Both the position numbers and the translations under genes were made by a program. The notes beneath the pieces were generated by a model that was given only the letters and a program-made list of their open reading frames with translations, was not told the DNA's origin and ran no database searches. Shown here one piece after another: positions 10,542 to 21,480 of a stretch of DNA of 64,000 bases (the stretch's first letter is position 1; every line of letters starts with the position of its first letter). This DNA comes from Plumapathes pennacea. Taxonomy: Eukaryota > Cnidaria > Anthozoa > Antipatharia > Myriopathidae. Where the stretch lies: the NCBI GenBank assembly GCA_964036295.1, contig OZ038462.1:6989267-7053266 (forward strand). Reading direction: 5' to 3'.

Positions 10542-11390
10542 AGATTATCAGCTCGTCTTCTTTCACTCCAATCTGTTAATTATTTCTGAGCAATTGAGCA
10601 GTATTGTCGAGCGGTGTCGTTCACCGGACACAAACTGTGTAGCATTTAATTTAAGGTTCCATCAACCCGAGCTTTATCATGCCGACGAAATTTGACGCCT
10701 TCCCCTTTGGTTGACAAATCCGTGTTCCATGACTACAAACTGCAGCTAATTTGAATCTGTAAAGTTCATTTTCTATTGTAAACAATACGGGAGCCAGGTG
10801 ATAAAATTTAATTGGTTGGGATCTATTTTTGACCAGGCTTCCGAGATTAACATTAGAAAATGTTCTGGTTGAACGGCAAATTACAAAAAGAACGGAAACT
10901 GTCGGTAAGGGAACTTGAAAGCCGTTGAAAAGTAATCAACATTACTTGTGTGTGAAATGGTGAATGCAAATGTGCCAAAAGTAAACAACAACGCCTTAAC
11001 CATGCCGAAGTTATTGAGCAAATGCAACGTAATATGCCTTAATCCGGCTTCAGAGGATTACTACAAATAACTTAGAATACAGAAAGATTCACAAAGGATC
11101 AGAAATGTGAGAAAGCCCTAAGTTTTGACAATTTTCTAATAGTTCTTGCTTCACTTGGGCGCCCCAAGTTTTCTTTCTAAAACAAATTTGGTGACCCTTA
11201 AAATGCAGATTCTCCCAACCATTTAAGAAGAGACTGCATGTATGACTGATGTAGTGAGAATTGATATTTTAATCAAATTTCATCTGAGCAAGGCCAGCAG
11301 TATCAAAACCATACAGTTTGATATATTTCTGATAAGAAAATATAAGAAAAAACTTAAGTTGATCCGCTCTTGGGGCTGAAAGGGTTAAAT
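10542..11390. other. Intergenic DNA, no gene seen
   Basis: AT-rich sequence between the intronless ORF cluster and the broken endonuclease gene. No exon-like frames or repeats were recognised. Confidence 0.4.
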
Positions 11391-12508
11391 TTAGCAGCCC
11401 GAGTTGGCAGGAAATACATTGACATCCTGGGCAAGGTTCGACAACTTAGTATTGAACAAGAGTCCCATATTACTTGGCTGTTTCCCTGGTTCGTTTTCCC
11501 TGTAGAAAGCCATTTTCTGTACGCCATCCTGCAACTGACCCAGCGGTCTATTCTGAAACTGAAACGTGCAGCAAACCGCTGTCCACATGTAGCGCGGCAC
11601 ATTCACGTGGTATTCTTTCCCTCCGGTATCGTGTCCATACGTGTTGGTTCGCTGAGACCTACCGTAATAATCACTAAAACCCGACTCGCCGAAGAATCTA
11701 CGTGGAAAGGACCCAAACGTGGACGGGATTGCACTAACAACGATATGCATTCGAACATTCCGTGTGGGCTTCCCGCCATGCAATGCGCACTTATTTTGAC
11801 CCCATTTAACAACTTTGTCTTTGTACGAGTTCCACGCACCGAAATTTAATACTCCAAACTGAGTCACAGCATTTGTGTAAGTGAACGTTGCTCTGATCCT
11901 AGCCTTGTCTCCTCTACCGTATCGCGCCGCTGGCAGGTGACCCTTGTAAGCAGAGCTGTTTTTTTTCTTTTTTTTTTTTTTGTGACGACGAGATGCATGG
12001 CTGTCTCGCTACCGTAGGCCGTTTATCCCGTGAACTGGCGCTGTACCAATTCGCGTCAACAAAATAATTTGAATTGAGAGACTCGTAACAAATCTGTCTT
12101 GAATTAGACGCTAGTCTCTTTTACCTTGTTGAAATCGAAAAGCCAGTTTTGGGTTCTCGCTCTTACTAAACGATTTGTTGGGTCGGACGCACTTGGCTAC
12201 CAGTTGCTGCCCCGTCATCATAGTGGCAGCGTACAGCGGAATCTTCGCGTTGCAGTCGTACAAAATAGCCACTGTTTTGCCTTCACACAGATAAGACAGG
12301 TTTGGTGGACTCCTAGGGTACTTATTGTACCTGAACTGGTCCAGGCCGGAAGGCCGCATAGCCGGTCAGTTTGTCGTCTAACCCTGGCTTTGGTTTTCCC
12401 AATGTGCAACAAGCTCCAGGGAGTGTTACACTCACAACCTTTAAAACCACTCCAATTACAGAGCGTTTGAATCGTTTTCATCCCCTTGGACAAATCGTAA
12501 TCACACAA
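11391..12508 (-). pseudogene. ENDOD1-like DNA/RNA non-specific endonuclease, broken copy
   Basis: Read on the minus strand, this matches the two longer paralogues in the window piece by piece. A Cys-rich start (CNWSGFKGCECN) lies near 12450. A central block (QFRYNKYPRSPPNLSYLCE, then AILYDCNAKIPLYAATMM) lies at 12359-12180. The catalytic region (KGHLPAARYGRGD, TFTYTN) is at about 11940-11870. The C-terminal half (FFGESGFSDYYGRS, VPRYMWTAVCCTFQFQ) ends TGC-TAA at 11391. The pieces lie in different frames: one shift falls between the Cys-rich start and the central block, the middle has stop codons, and a poly-T tract occupies about 11960-11982. A full-length product is not possible. In intact members the domain is a secreted beta-beta-alpha-metal nuclease. 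Confidence 0.85.
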
Positions 12509-12619
12509 GCAGAACCACGGGAAACAATCTCCACATCTTTACGGGAGAGGGCGAGTGTCTTAACATATCGCCAAGGGAAGTAACAGGGCTCTCCACAAAT
12601 AAGACCTTCAGTTTGAATC

Positions 12620-12776
12620 GGCATTGTCTGTGATATCGAAAAGACATTTGTACAACTGTCTTCACTGAGAAGCCCAATAGTGGCTTTGTTCAATCTGTAT
12701 TGCCGTCACCCATTGATTACTCACAAGACAAATGACTATAGTTTAGTTTGTACTCACAGCTTAAAATAAGATGTAT
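12620..12776. repeat. Segment duplicated at 13521-13670, flanking the tandem MITE pair
   Basis: This segment (CATTGTCTGTGATATCGAAA, later GTGGCTTTGTTCAATCTGTA) recurs with moderate divergence at 13521-13670. The two copies bracket two head-to-tail MITEs. A duplication of the host segment together with the MITE, or two insertions into a duplicated site, would explain this. Confidence 0.6.
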
Positions 12777-13125
12777 TATTACACGACTTCACATTTTCGA
12801 GTGCAAATACGGGCCAAGACGAGTGCAAAGATGGGAGCGTATTGCACTCGTCAGGAACCAGATCAACTGGTTTATTAGCTTACGTGATTAGTTTTCGCAA
12901 GCAAAGTTTACGAACGCGTCATTTTTTTGTTCCATTTTGCGCGCGGCGAAAATGTTTGCCCTGCTTCGTTTGTCGTGTAATAAACAATTTATTACACGAA
13001 AAGTCGTGCAATACGGCTGTATTTTTACTCGTCAGTTTTATTTTTTCTCGCCTGAAGCAGGCTCGAAAAAATAAAACCGACTCGTAAAAATACTTCGCCG
13101 TATTGCACTCCTTCCCGTGTAATAA
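12776..13125. repeat. MITE, tandem copy 1 (TTATTACACG...CGTGTAATAA ends)
   Basis: An element of about 350 bp with ends TTATTACACG and CGTGTAATAA. It holds inner hairpins (GTAATAAACAATTTATTAC; CGCCTGAAGCAGGCTCG). Copies at 13132-13482 and 52866-53186 are about 95 percent and slightly less identical by eye. ORFs of about 80-110 aa here are translations of the repeat. Confidence 0.85.
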
Positions 13126-13131
13126 CCTCTT

Positions 13132-13482
13132 TTTATTACACGACTTCACATTTTCGAGTGCAAATACGGGCCAAAACGAGTGCAAAGATGGGAGCGTATT
13201 GCGCTCGTCAGGAACCAGATCAACTGGTTTATTAGCTTACGTGATCAGTTTTCGCAAGCAAAGTTTACGAACGCGTCATTTTTTTGTTCCATTTTGCGCG
13301 CGGCGAGAACGTTTGCCCTGCTTCGTTTGTCGTATAATAAACAATTTATTACACGAAAAGTTGTGCAATACGGCTGTATTTTTACTCGTCAGTTTTATTT
13401 TTTCTCGCCTGAAGCAGGCTCGAAAAAATAAAACCGACTCGTAAAAATACTCCGCCGTATTGCACTCCTTCCCGTGTAATAA
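13132..13482. repeat. MITE, tandem copy 2
   Basis: Head-to-tail copy of the element at 12776-13125, separated from it by a few bases (CCTCTTT). Only scattered substitutions distinguish the two, so the tandem pair is young or has been homogenised. Confidence 0.85.
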
Positions 13483-13520
13483 CCTCTTTATATTTTATTG
13501 TTTGAATGCGCGCACAAAAC

Positions 13521-13670
13521 ATTGTCTGTGATGGTGAAAATATATTTATACAACTGTATACACTGAGAATCTCAATGGTGGCTTTGTTCAATCTATGTTG
13601 CCGTGACCCAATGATTACTCACAGGACAAATGATTAGTTTTATACTCACAGCTTGGTATAAGGTGTAATA
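13521..13670. repeat. Second copy of the 12620-12776 flanking segment
   Basis: It matches 12620-12776 (CATTGTCTGTGATGGTGAAA, GTGGCTTTGTTCAATCTATG, ATGATTACTCACAGGACAAA). A short AT-rich segment carrying TTGTTTGAATGCGCGCACAA occurs both just before it (near 13497) and just after it (near 13677), as direct repeats. Confidence 0.6.
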
Positions 13671-13699
13671 TTTTATTGTTTGAATGCGCGCACAATACA

Positions 13700-14560
13700 C
13701 AACTAAAATATGTCACCAAAATCCCGAGTAAAATGTTTGTGGGGTCAGTTTTACCATTTCGTAAGGCTGAAAATGAGAAAACGATTTCCTTGATATATTT
13801 TGAGTAGGACAAGTTATTTCGAGCGGGCATTGGTGAGGAGACATTGTGTGGCGGGAAAAGGAGCGCACGGCTGCGTGCTGAGAAAGCGCGCGTAATCCAA
13901 ACATTCATCCGAAGAAGCGCGCACGAGCTGGCATGGCTTTTGAAATAGTCTTGGACGATTTGTCAACTTTGGTTGTTTATCTCGTCACATACTAATCACA
14001 ACGGATTCCAGTTTATTTCTTTATTTTAAATGGCAGCTGGATATACATAGCAAGCTGATTGAAGATACAATGAAATGAAACACATCTTGGACACCACAAG
14101 CATGTGAGCCCATCCTTGGTGTGGAAGGATTGTTAATTTGACCAGTTGATGTAAATGAGTAAAAAACGTAAACAACGAAAACTTTTGTAACTAAGGTAAA
14201 TAGCTAAATCCGCAGTTCATACTATTATTTATAAAATAGATCAACTACATAAGATCTAATTCAGCCGATAGATCACCTCTACCTAGATGCCATCAATTTC
14301 ACACAATTACTACACAATTAAATCATAACTGATACTACAATTTCTTTGAATATGATCGGTCCAGTTGTGATAGGTGCAAGCCCCCTCCCCCCGATTAATC
14401 ATCGAGACTAACGCAGTTTTGTGAATCCAACTTGTGTTCCGTCTATGAATCGATCAAGTCAACTACTTTGTCACTTGCGTGCAATGACTCGAACTCAGTG
14501 CCGCATGTCACCAAGAAAATGGCGGTTTACAGTTAAGCTGCCGATGTAACCTCGCCTGCA
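13700..14560. other. Intergenic DNA, no gene seen
   Basis: No plausible exon on either strand. ORFs at 13615-13908 overlap the flanking repeat and have no family resemblance. Confidence 0.35.
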
Positions 14561-14564
14561 GTGG

Positions 14565-14735
14565 TCGCTCAACGCGGATGGCCCTGGGGACGAAGTCGTA
14601 CGCCAGACAGACTGACAGACACACGAACATTAAATTTCGAGATGGAAACCCGCTTGGAGCCTCCAAAGAAGGCGATTTTGCTGCATTAGCGTCGTGATTA
14701 TTACCCTCGCTTCGCTCGGGGATTAAATCAGTCTC
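14565..14735 (+). repeat. Dispersed repeat, also present inverted at 46858-47000
   Basis: A segment with CGAAGTCGTACGCCAGACAG, TTAAATTTCGAGATGG and a CCCTCGCTTCGCTCGGGGAT end is found in reverse orientation, with perhaps a quarter of bases changed, at 46858-47000. It lies just downstream of the 3' end of the minus-strand endonuclease gene. Confidence 0.65.
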
Positions 14736-14778
14736 ACGCGAGTTTTAGATGAGGTTCAGTTCATGGATCAAGATTGAC

Positions 14779-15942
14779 TTACAGGCTGCAGTTCAAGTTT
14801 TGTGGAAAAACACGCACATCGTCAAACCACTTCTTCAACTTCATCCACCATGTACTAGTAAAGATGTTCCCCTGGTTACATGGCGTTTTGCTTGGTTTGT
14901 TTTCTCTGTAGAAGGCTTTACTCTGTACTCCGTCCTTCCACTGTCCATCTCCATCCTGGAACTGAAACGTGCAGCAGGCTGCTGTCCACAAAAAACTCGG
15001 CACATTCACTCGGTATTCCTTTTTCCCGGTGCCGATCAAATACGTGTGATCTAGTGTAGACCGACCTTGATAATCACTGAAGCCCGATTCCCCGAAGAAT
15101 CTAGGTTTGAACCAACGAAACGTTGACGGGATTGCACCAACCACGATAAACATTGTAGCATTCTGTGTGGAGTTACCGTTGTGCATATTACAATGGTCTT
15201 GACCCCACTTGACAAGCGCTCTCTCTTCTGTCGCCCACGCACCAGAATTAAATACCTCAAACTGAGGGACAGCGTTGGTGTAAGTAAATGTTGCTTTACG
15301 TCTATTCTTATCTCCCGAGCCGTACATTGACGCTATCAAGTGGCCTCTACTGGGTGGGGCAAGTATCTTAGTGTACTGCGGATTACAGGGCTGGAACGGT
15401 TTCATTGTTTCTCCCAGTCGAACGGCTCTATACCAATTCGGCTCGACAAAGTATCGTGTTCCACGATATCTTAGTTTAGATTCGTAACAGATGGTTCTAT
15501 TGTCAGTGTTCCGATAGTCGTCTTTTTTTTGTTGATATGTTTTCTCAAGCTCAGTCTTGCTTGTTGTAAATTGAGGTCGTTTGAAATTTTCGTGTTCCGA
15601 GGACAGTTGTTTTCCCGTCATCATGGTGGCCGCGTACAAGGGAATCCTGGCGTTGCAGTCGTACAAAATGGCCACTGTGTTTCCTTCACACAGATAAGCC
15701 AGGTTTAATGGACTCCGGGATTCTTTCTTGTACCCGAACTGCTCCATTCCAGATGGCGCGTAGCCCGTCAGTGTGTTGGCGTATAAATCTGACTTCGCTT
15801 TTCCCGACGCGTCACAAGCTCCCAGGATGTTACACTCGCAGTCTCTAAATCCACTCGACTTACACTCCCTGCCCGATATTCCCGTCAGGATGCGGCCGAG
15901 TACTATCCAAGACAGAACGGCCTTGGCAAACAGTTTCTTCAT
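14779..15942 (-). CDS. ENDOD1-like secreted DNA/RNA non-specific endonuclease
   Basis: A single-exon ORF of 387 aa, ATG at 15942-15940 and TAA at 14781-14779. Residues 1-24 form a signal peptide (basic start, hydrophobic core). A Cys-rich N-terminal block (CKSSGFRDCECN; GACDASGK) and a YAPSGMEQFGY / NLAYLCE / AILYDCNARIPLYAA block follow. The NUC1 (beta-beta-alpha-metal) centre has SRGH at residues 198-201, where most members have DRGH; the catalytic His is kept. TNAVPQ at 222-227 should supply the metal-binding Asn. FNSGAW, RFFGESGFSDYQG and the Cys pair in FLWTAACCTF complete the domain. The family cleaves nucleic acids with a divalent metal. A secreted protein could degrade extracellular DNA/RNA, but activity with Ser in place of Asp is uncertain. 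Paralogues lie at 11391-12508 (broken) and 53878-55245. Confidence 0.85.
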   Translation of the reverse strand: MKKLFAKAVLSWIVLGRILTGISGRECKSSGFRDCECNILGACDASGKAKSDLYANTLTGYAPSGMEQFGYKKESRSPLNLAYLCEGNTVAILYDCNARIPLYAATMMTGKQLSSEHENFKRPQFTTSKTELEKTYQQKKDDYRNTDNRTICYESKLRYRGTRYFVEPNWYRAVRLGETMKPFQPCNPQYTKILAPPSRGHLIASMYGSGDKNRRKATFTYTNAVPQFEVFNSGAWATEERALVKWGQDHCNMHNGNSTQNATMFIVVGAIPSTFRWFKPRFFGESGFSDYQGRSTLDHTYLIGTGKKEYRVNVPSFLWTAACCTFQFQDGDGQWKDGVQSKAFYRENKPSKTPCNQGNIFTSTWWMKLKKWFDDVRVFPQNLNCSL

Positions 15943-16540
15943 CGTGGTTGCTTTTGGTTCACACCTTCTCTACTGTGCCGGTTGTGACGGACTGAGCTTG
16001 TTATTATCCTGTTTACACGTTTATAGTCACGGGGGGGGGAGGGGGGGGGGATTCACTTTACACAAGCGTGGGAAGATATTGCTATGTTTCCATCTGGTCA
16101 CCGAGTATCAAGATTCCTTATTACAAGGGAGTGTAAATATATTAGAAAAAGCATTAGTTGCTTTTAGATAAGTGTGAAAATCTTCCCCCTTATCCCCCAA
16201 GAAAACTTGTGTATTTTTTAAGAAGTTGCAGGTGTCTATTTTGCGGTGCTCTGCGTTATATTATCAATTGTCGAATTTTAAAGTTACCCAGAACAACCAG
16301 AGACTAAACACAGCGAGCCATTTTTACGCCTTTGTTTGACTTAATACAGTGAACACGCAGAATGTTTCTTACTTCCTGCAGCATACTTTAACGACGGATA
16401 TCGGACTCTCAATTAATAACTTCAATCAAACCAGTTCCTGAGCCTGATGTGAAATACATCATATGAAACAAGTGTAGGACAACGGACTACGCAAAAAGAG
16501 TTACATCTTGCTGCCCAGGATTTCTGTAATAGTTTCGTCA
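15943..16540. other. 5' flank of endonuclease gene and start of tandem unit 1
   Basis: This should contain the minus-strand promoter of the endonuclease gene. G-rich runs (nine and ten G) lie at about 16032-16051. From about 16360 the sequence matches the start of units 2 and 3 of the tandem duplication (AGAATGTTT, then CTGAGCCTG). No gene is seen. Confidence 0.4.
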
Positions 16541-16811
16541 TAAAAAATAAAAATAAATAAATAAATAAATCACTTTATTTAAGTTTCAAATGTATTTAGC
16601 ACTGCCGTGCTAATATGCAGAAACCAAATATCGTAAACTGAACGTAAATTTGTTAAAAGTCCCAACTGGTAGGAGGCTAACCATTTACATAGTGTGGCCG
16701 AGGATTTGAACCTGGGGCTACCGTGTTGCAAATTCAGTTAGTGGTCAGAGCGGGACTTGAACCTGGGACCTCCGGATTTCAAGTCCGGCGCCCCCACTTG
16801 GCCACACTGCC
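16541..16811 (-). mobile_element. tRNA-derived SINE with (ATTT)n tail
   Basis: On the minus strand the head starts near 16811. It has an A-box-like TGGCCAAGTGG, an anticodon-arm-like CCGGACTTGAAATCCGG (loop with TGA, as in Ser tRNA) and a B-box-like GGTTCAAGTCC. A second GGTTCAAATCC follows. The body ends in AATAAAGTGATTTATTTATT and an (ATTT)n tail at 16541-16570. This is the classic RNA polymerase III SINE layout. It is absent at the equivalent points in units 2 (near 21655) and 3 (near 26371). A fragment of the same family's 3' end lies at 22765-22895. Confidence 0.85.
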
Positions 16812-16849
16812 TCCATACTCCATTTTTTCTCACGCGGAAAGTGATTAAA

Positions 16850-17495
16850 AGGACCTCTTGTACTTAAAGTTTGCCGACTTGTTTTGAAGCAGAGTTTGTG
16901 AATGGCCTTTAAGTTTGAGTTATATTTCCTGTTTACAAGTTCTTGCATAGATTAGTGACTACTATATCCATGTCCTCCGGCACGGATCCTTATCACAGCG
17001 TTAACTGCTCGAACCTCTTGTACTTCAAGCTTGCCGATTTGTTTTGAAGCAGAGTTTGTGAATGGCCTTTGAGCTTGAGTTATATTTCCTGTTTACAAGT
17101 TCTTGCAAAGATTAGTGACTACTACATTCATGTCCTCCGGCACGGATCCTTATCATAGTGTTAATTGCTCGAACCTCTTGTACTTCAAGCTTGCCGACTT
17201 GTTTTGAAGCAGAGTTTGTGAATGGCCTTTAAGTTTGAGTTATATTTCCTGTTTACAAGTTCTTGCACAGATTAGTGACTACTATATTCATGTCCTCCGG
17301 CAGGGATTCTTTCATACTGTTAATTGCTCGAACCTCTTGTACTTCAAGCTTGCCAGCGACTTGTTTTGAAGCAGAACTTGTGAATGGCCTTTAAGCTTGA
17401 GTTATATTTCCTGTTTACAAGTTCTTGCAAAGATAAGTAAATACTATATCCACGTCCTCCGGCAGGGATTCTTTCATATTGTTAATTGCTTGACC
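16850..17495. repeat. Four ~160 bp tandem repeats (unit 1)
   Basis: Repeats start near 16851, 17012, 17172 and 17331. Each carries ACCTCTTGTACTT, GACTTGTTTTGAAGCAGA, TTGAGTTATATTTCCTGTTT and a CTCCGGCA-GGAT end. Homologous blocks of three repeats lie at 21687-22170 and 26414-26870, and one diverged repeat at about 31105-31280. The repeats are adjacent rather than separated by unique spacers, so this is a minisatellite and not CRISPR. Confidence 0.85.
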
Positions 17496-18629
17496 ATTTG
17501 CTGAAGCTAATTAAGAACGCACCAAAGTTCTGGAGACAAGATGTTTTTCTGGTCGCTGAGCATTAAAAGTATGAGAACGGGCTTTATGTTTCAAATGCTA
17601 ACTCGTGCGTTTTAATTTTAAGGCTGGAGTGTGGGAACTAACACTTCTCTTGATCACGAAGAAGGCGGTACGTACTCAGTTCTTGATTGAATGTCGTAAA
17701 CTGCGTTCAGTGTTAATTATTATCTAGTTAAGTAAGCTTAAGCTGCACTAACCATTAATAAACTCATCATTTTTTACACTTGTTGTTGAGAAAACGAAGG
17801 CCCGTGATTACATGAGACAGATCGTGTATGAATGGGAGAAGGAAGTTTAGTAAATAGAAGAGAAAGGTACGTCCTTAATGTTGTACCGGCGGAGCGGGAA
17901 TCAAATCGGCGGACTTTCCGTGTCAGTCAAGTTTTTTCTCCACCAGTGACACGCCGAGAAGATGCAAATTCCTGGCTTGTCGGTGAAGCAAGCTGTTTCA
18001 CAGTTGTTTTCTTGCTTCTAATTGTAAGTTCCTGTTTTTCCAGCCTAAAAGGATAATAAATAAAAATTCTAGATGTGAAAAATTTACACTAAAATTACAT
18101 TAAAATATTAGCAAGGTGTAAGCAAACGAAAAGCATTCCTTTGCTCTCACTCCTTGCTCCCAAAAACGTCATAGAGAGTCAAACCTATTTTTTTTTTTTT
18201 GTTGGGGCGGGGGAGCACACCGTCGAATCCCTCTAGAAGAATGCGCCTTCAGGTCCTACCTATTTGGAAACTGATCAGATTTTCTCCTGCCCGTCGCTGA
18301 AAACGTTCTATACACGGATGGGGTAGTTTGAGATGATTGACTGTGGCAGGTTTGGTTCTTCCACAAATTGAGGGAGTTAGTTGTCCACGATTGTAACTGC
18401 TAGTAAGGATAAATTAGTAAGGGATAACTCATTTTGTTTTCGCTGTAATCAAATATCACGTATGTGTCTGTTTATGTGCACTATTCTATAGTTCTTTGTT
18501 CCCGATAACAACATCGAGGTCAATCTGGACGTTCTATTTCTAAGTTATTTTCCTTAATTGCAGCTCTTTCACTGGATATTCAACTAACACCAGTTTTATT
18601 TCCGTGTGGACCGCTGTATTTTTCCGAGA

Positions 18630-19108
18630 ATGTCTTACGTAAGTATGAAAAACTACTAAGAACTGTTAAAGCTTCCGGAGCTCCAGTGGAAATTAGTCAA
18701 CATAATGTTACCCTGATACTTATATCTATTTCTCCGCAGGTTAATAGCCTTTATCCCATTTCAGGTGCAACCAAACACGAGCTCAAAGTTGGAGACACCA
18801 AAAGAATTGAATTGGCAGGCGAGAATGCTCTCAAAGAGGCTTACGAAGTCCTTGTTTATGTCAGGGTTTAAACTGGCCACTGTCACTATGCCACTGGCGA
18901 TCTGACTGTAAGCACCGATATTTTCAACGGGCACATCGAGAGGAAGGTTTACTGTTACTTTTATAACCAGCAGGCGTGGTCTTACAATTCGGAAAACATC
19001 TCACTGCCCGTAGCACCTTGCTCGAGAATTGTTACTGCCAAATTTAATGGGCCCCGCGACGTAACGAACGCGCAAGGGTACGTACAAGTGGTTGGTCACC
19101 GTAAGTAA
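18630..19108 (+). pseudogene. Small two-exon gene, copy 1, with a premature stop
   Basis: Exon 1 is ATG 18630-18638 with donor GTAAGT at 18639; exon 2 runs from 18740 (acceptor CAG) to TAA at 19106-19108. The frame is continuous except for a TAA at 18869-18871, where intact copy 2 has CTA-containing sequence (GTTCTAACT versus GTTTAAACT). The downstream frame is otherwise preserved, including AWSYNSENISLPVAP and GYVQVVG blocks, so inactivation looks recent. If the stop is a sequencing or allelic variant, the gene may be functional in other individuals. No signal peptide. The family is not recognised; see the entry at 23413. Confidence 0.75.
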
Positions 19109-20039
19109 CACCACAAATATAAACGGGTGGCGGCCAAGTAAGGAAAAAAAAAAAAAGAGGAAAAGGAGAAAATAGACCAAAATCTTTCATGCTGATTGTT
19201 TTTCGGTAGCAGCACATTATTCACTATTGGCCAGATGTAAACGTGGTAATGTTAATTAAACATCCACAAGACGTCTTCCAACCGAGATATTCTTTAGCGC
19301 AAAGATAGTAAAGTAAGCTATGCACAAAGAAAAGACTTATTTAGATAATCAACAGTGTCACCCACTCCAAGACAAATACTTCTGCAATTGTTTACTTTGA
19401 GCTGGATATGTGTTGGGATCTAACTAGCTTCCTTTTGAGTAAAACACGCAACAGATCGCGTGATCTATAACAATCTTCCGGCTCATCATTCTAAAACTTA
19501 TCTTTCTGCACGAAGAATCATAAAGCAGTTATACCATGACCCATGCTTGGTTTTGAAGATAATGCGACAAGTGGAGACATCAGAACTTTCAGAGTCATTC
19601 GCGTGACACGTACTAGAACTATGAGATTTGTAAAAACGTTCAGAAAGTAACTAAGAATTTTTAACATCAGCCGTATGTGGACTGACTGCTAACAAAATTT
19701 CATTGAATTGGAAGAAATGGCACTCGGTGACCGATGTGCCAAATTCCTGACACTCAAAGTCAGCTGAACTTTTAAGTCAGCAATTTGTCTTGGAGAGCGA
19801 GTGTCGAGTTTTTTCCCTTCTTGTACTTCTTTTTTGCCGTGCGCGTTTACCAATGATAACTGGCACAAGTGTTTCGCACTAACTTACTAACATGTAATAC
19901 ATGTAGCTTAATTGTCTAATGTGGTGAAGTATCAGAAATATTTCAATATTTTTTAGTTTGGCTGCGAATTTTCAGTCTTCTTTTAACATATATTCGCCCT
20001 ATAAGTGTAGTGTTTTCTCTCATGAGAAATGTTTTAGCT

Positions 20040-21480
20040 CGTCATTGTATGAATGTGACTAGCAAAAGGATTGTGTTGTGGCATTAGACAGTGGAGTTTT
20101 GCTCATAATAAAAATACATTAAAACAGCTTGGAGGGTTTGGCATGCATGTTTGTATTACTCCATATCACCCACTACCCGGAGTGGAGAAATTCGCGTTCC
20201 AAAACCTCTTGTGCCTCTTACAAACAATCCAAGTTGCGGTCAAACTGACGACTCGGGATTTCAGGGAAGTGACTGCTTCTATCATACGTGTAGTAGTAGC
20301 ACACAGGCCTCTTTGCCAAAAGTGGAGATTAAACAGGACGGGGTGAAATAAGAGCATCCTGGGACGAAGCCATTTTTGTAGTGAACATGTTTGATACTTC
20401 ATGTAGCATACTTTTAACACACTTTACGTCGTCCGTCGAATATTGGACTCTCAACTTCAATTAAATCAGCTCCTGAGCCGAATTGGCGTGAAGTACATTA
20501 CATAAGCCGAACAATGTGCGCAAAAAGAGTCAGTCTCTCTAACAGTTTTGTCATATTTTTACCCGCGTAAGTGGTTAAAACTGTACTTCAAGCGTGACGA
20601 ATTGTTTTGCAGCAGAGTAATTTTATAATTTGCGAATGGCCCTCGAGCTTGTTGCGGTATTTCCTATTTACACTGTTCTCGCACAGATTCACGAGGCGTT
20701 CTTCACACGGATTTTTACAAAAATGTTCACAATCAAGCGCAGTTCGCGAAGCACAGCGGATTTTCTGGCGGGCCACCAAACGACAAAACGATAAAAGTTC
20801 TGAAGATACCGATGTTGGCTTTTCATCAGATCATTTTATGGCTTGAACATGTTTCAGGGCTGGAGGAAGGGTTTTTTTTTTGTTTTGACTGCTATCTCGT
20901 GTAATGGATAAACGTTTTACACTTTTATGACATGATGTCATAAAAATGCTGTTTTTGTATGACGTAAAGAAACAATTTAAAAATGCACTCTAAAGACATT
21001 TCAAAACACGACAGGGAAATGATAACAAAATAAATTTAATAAGTACACACAGTGAAAAACAAGCTATTGTAGTCAAAAGCATAAGATAACACCTGAACAA
21101 AAATCGAACAACGCAGAAAGAGTGAGTATTATTGGCCATGTTCTTCAATAGTTCTGACTATTTTTTAGCCGTGTAAGTAGTTGAAAGGCCTCAACGTGCA
21201 AGTGGTTGAATGAATTTCTGCATTTTCTGCATTAGAAGTTTTTCCGCATTTTGCGTCGGTTTGCACTGGACTTGGAAAGCGGGGACGAGTAAAGAGCGGT
21301 TTCATTTTGTACGAAAGCTGAAGCGTGGGAAATACTTTTCTTGATCATGAAGAAGGTGATGCGTGATCAGTGCTAATACAATAGTGTTATTGTACAATAG
21401 TGTTAAAACTGATACAGTAGTGTTTTAATTAAAATTGCTCGACCCAGACATAAACACATCTTTTTCTGGTCGCTGAGCAT
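20040..21480. repeat. Tail module of unit 1 (also in units 2 and 3)
   Basis: Sequence from GCATTAGACAGTGGAGTTTT through ATGTCATAAAAATGCTGTTT recurs at 24830-26220 and, in part, at 29740-30340. Short ORFs here are not maintained between copies, so I regard it as noncoding. Confidence 0.7.

Noticed and set aside
12842-13444. ORFs of 81-113 aa repeated at 12.8, 13.1 and 52.9 kb
   Set aside because: They are translations of a MITE; the frame crosses its hairpins and is not independently conserved.
16740-16811. A Ser-type tRNA gene on the minus strand
   Set aside because: It has A and B boxes and an anticodon-like arm, but the acceptor ends do not pair and no Ser-type long variable arm is present. 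It continues into a SINE body with an (ATTT)n tail.
16850-17495. CRISPR-like direct repeats
   Set aside because: The repeats are ~160 bp, adjacent and without unique spacers, in a eukaryotic context.
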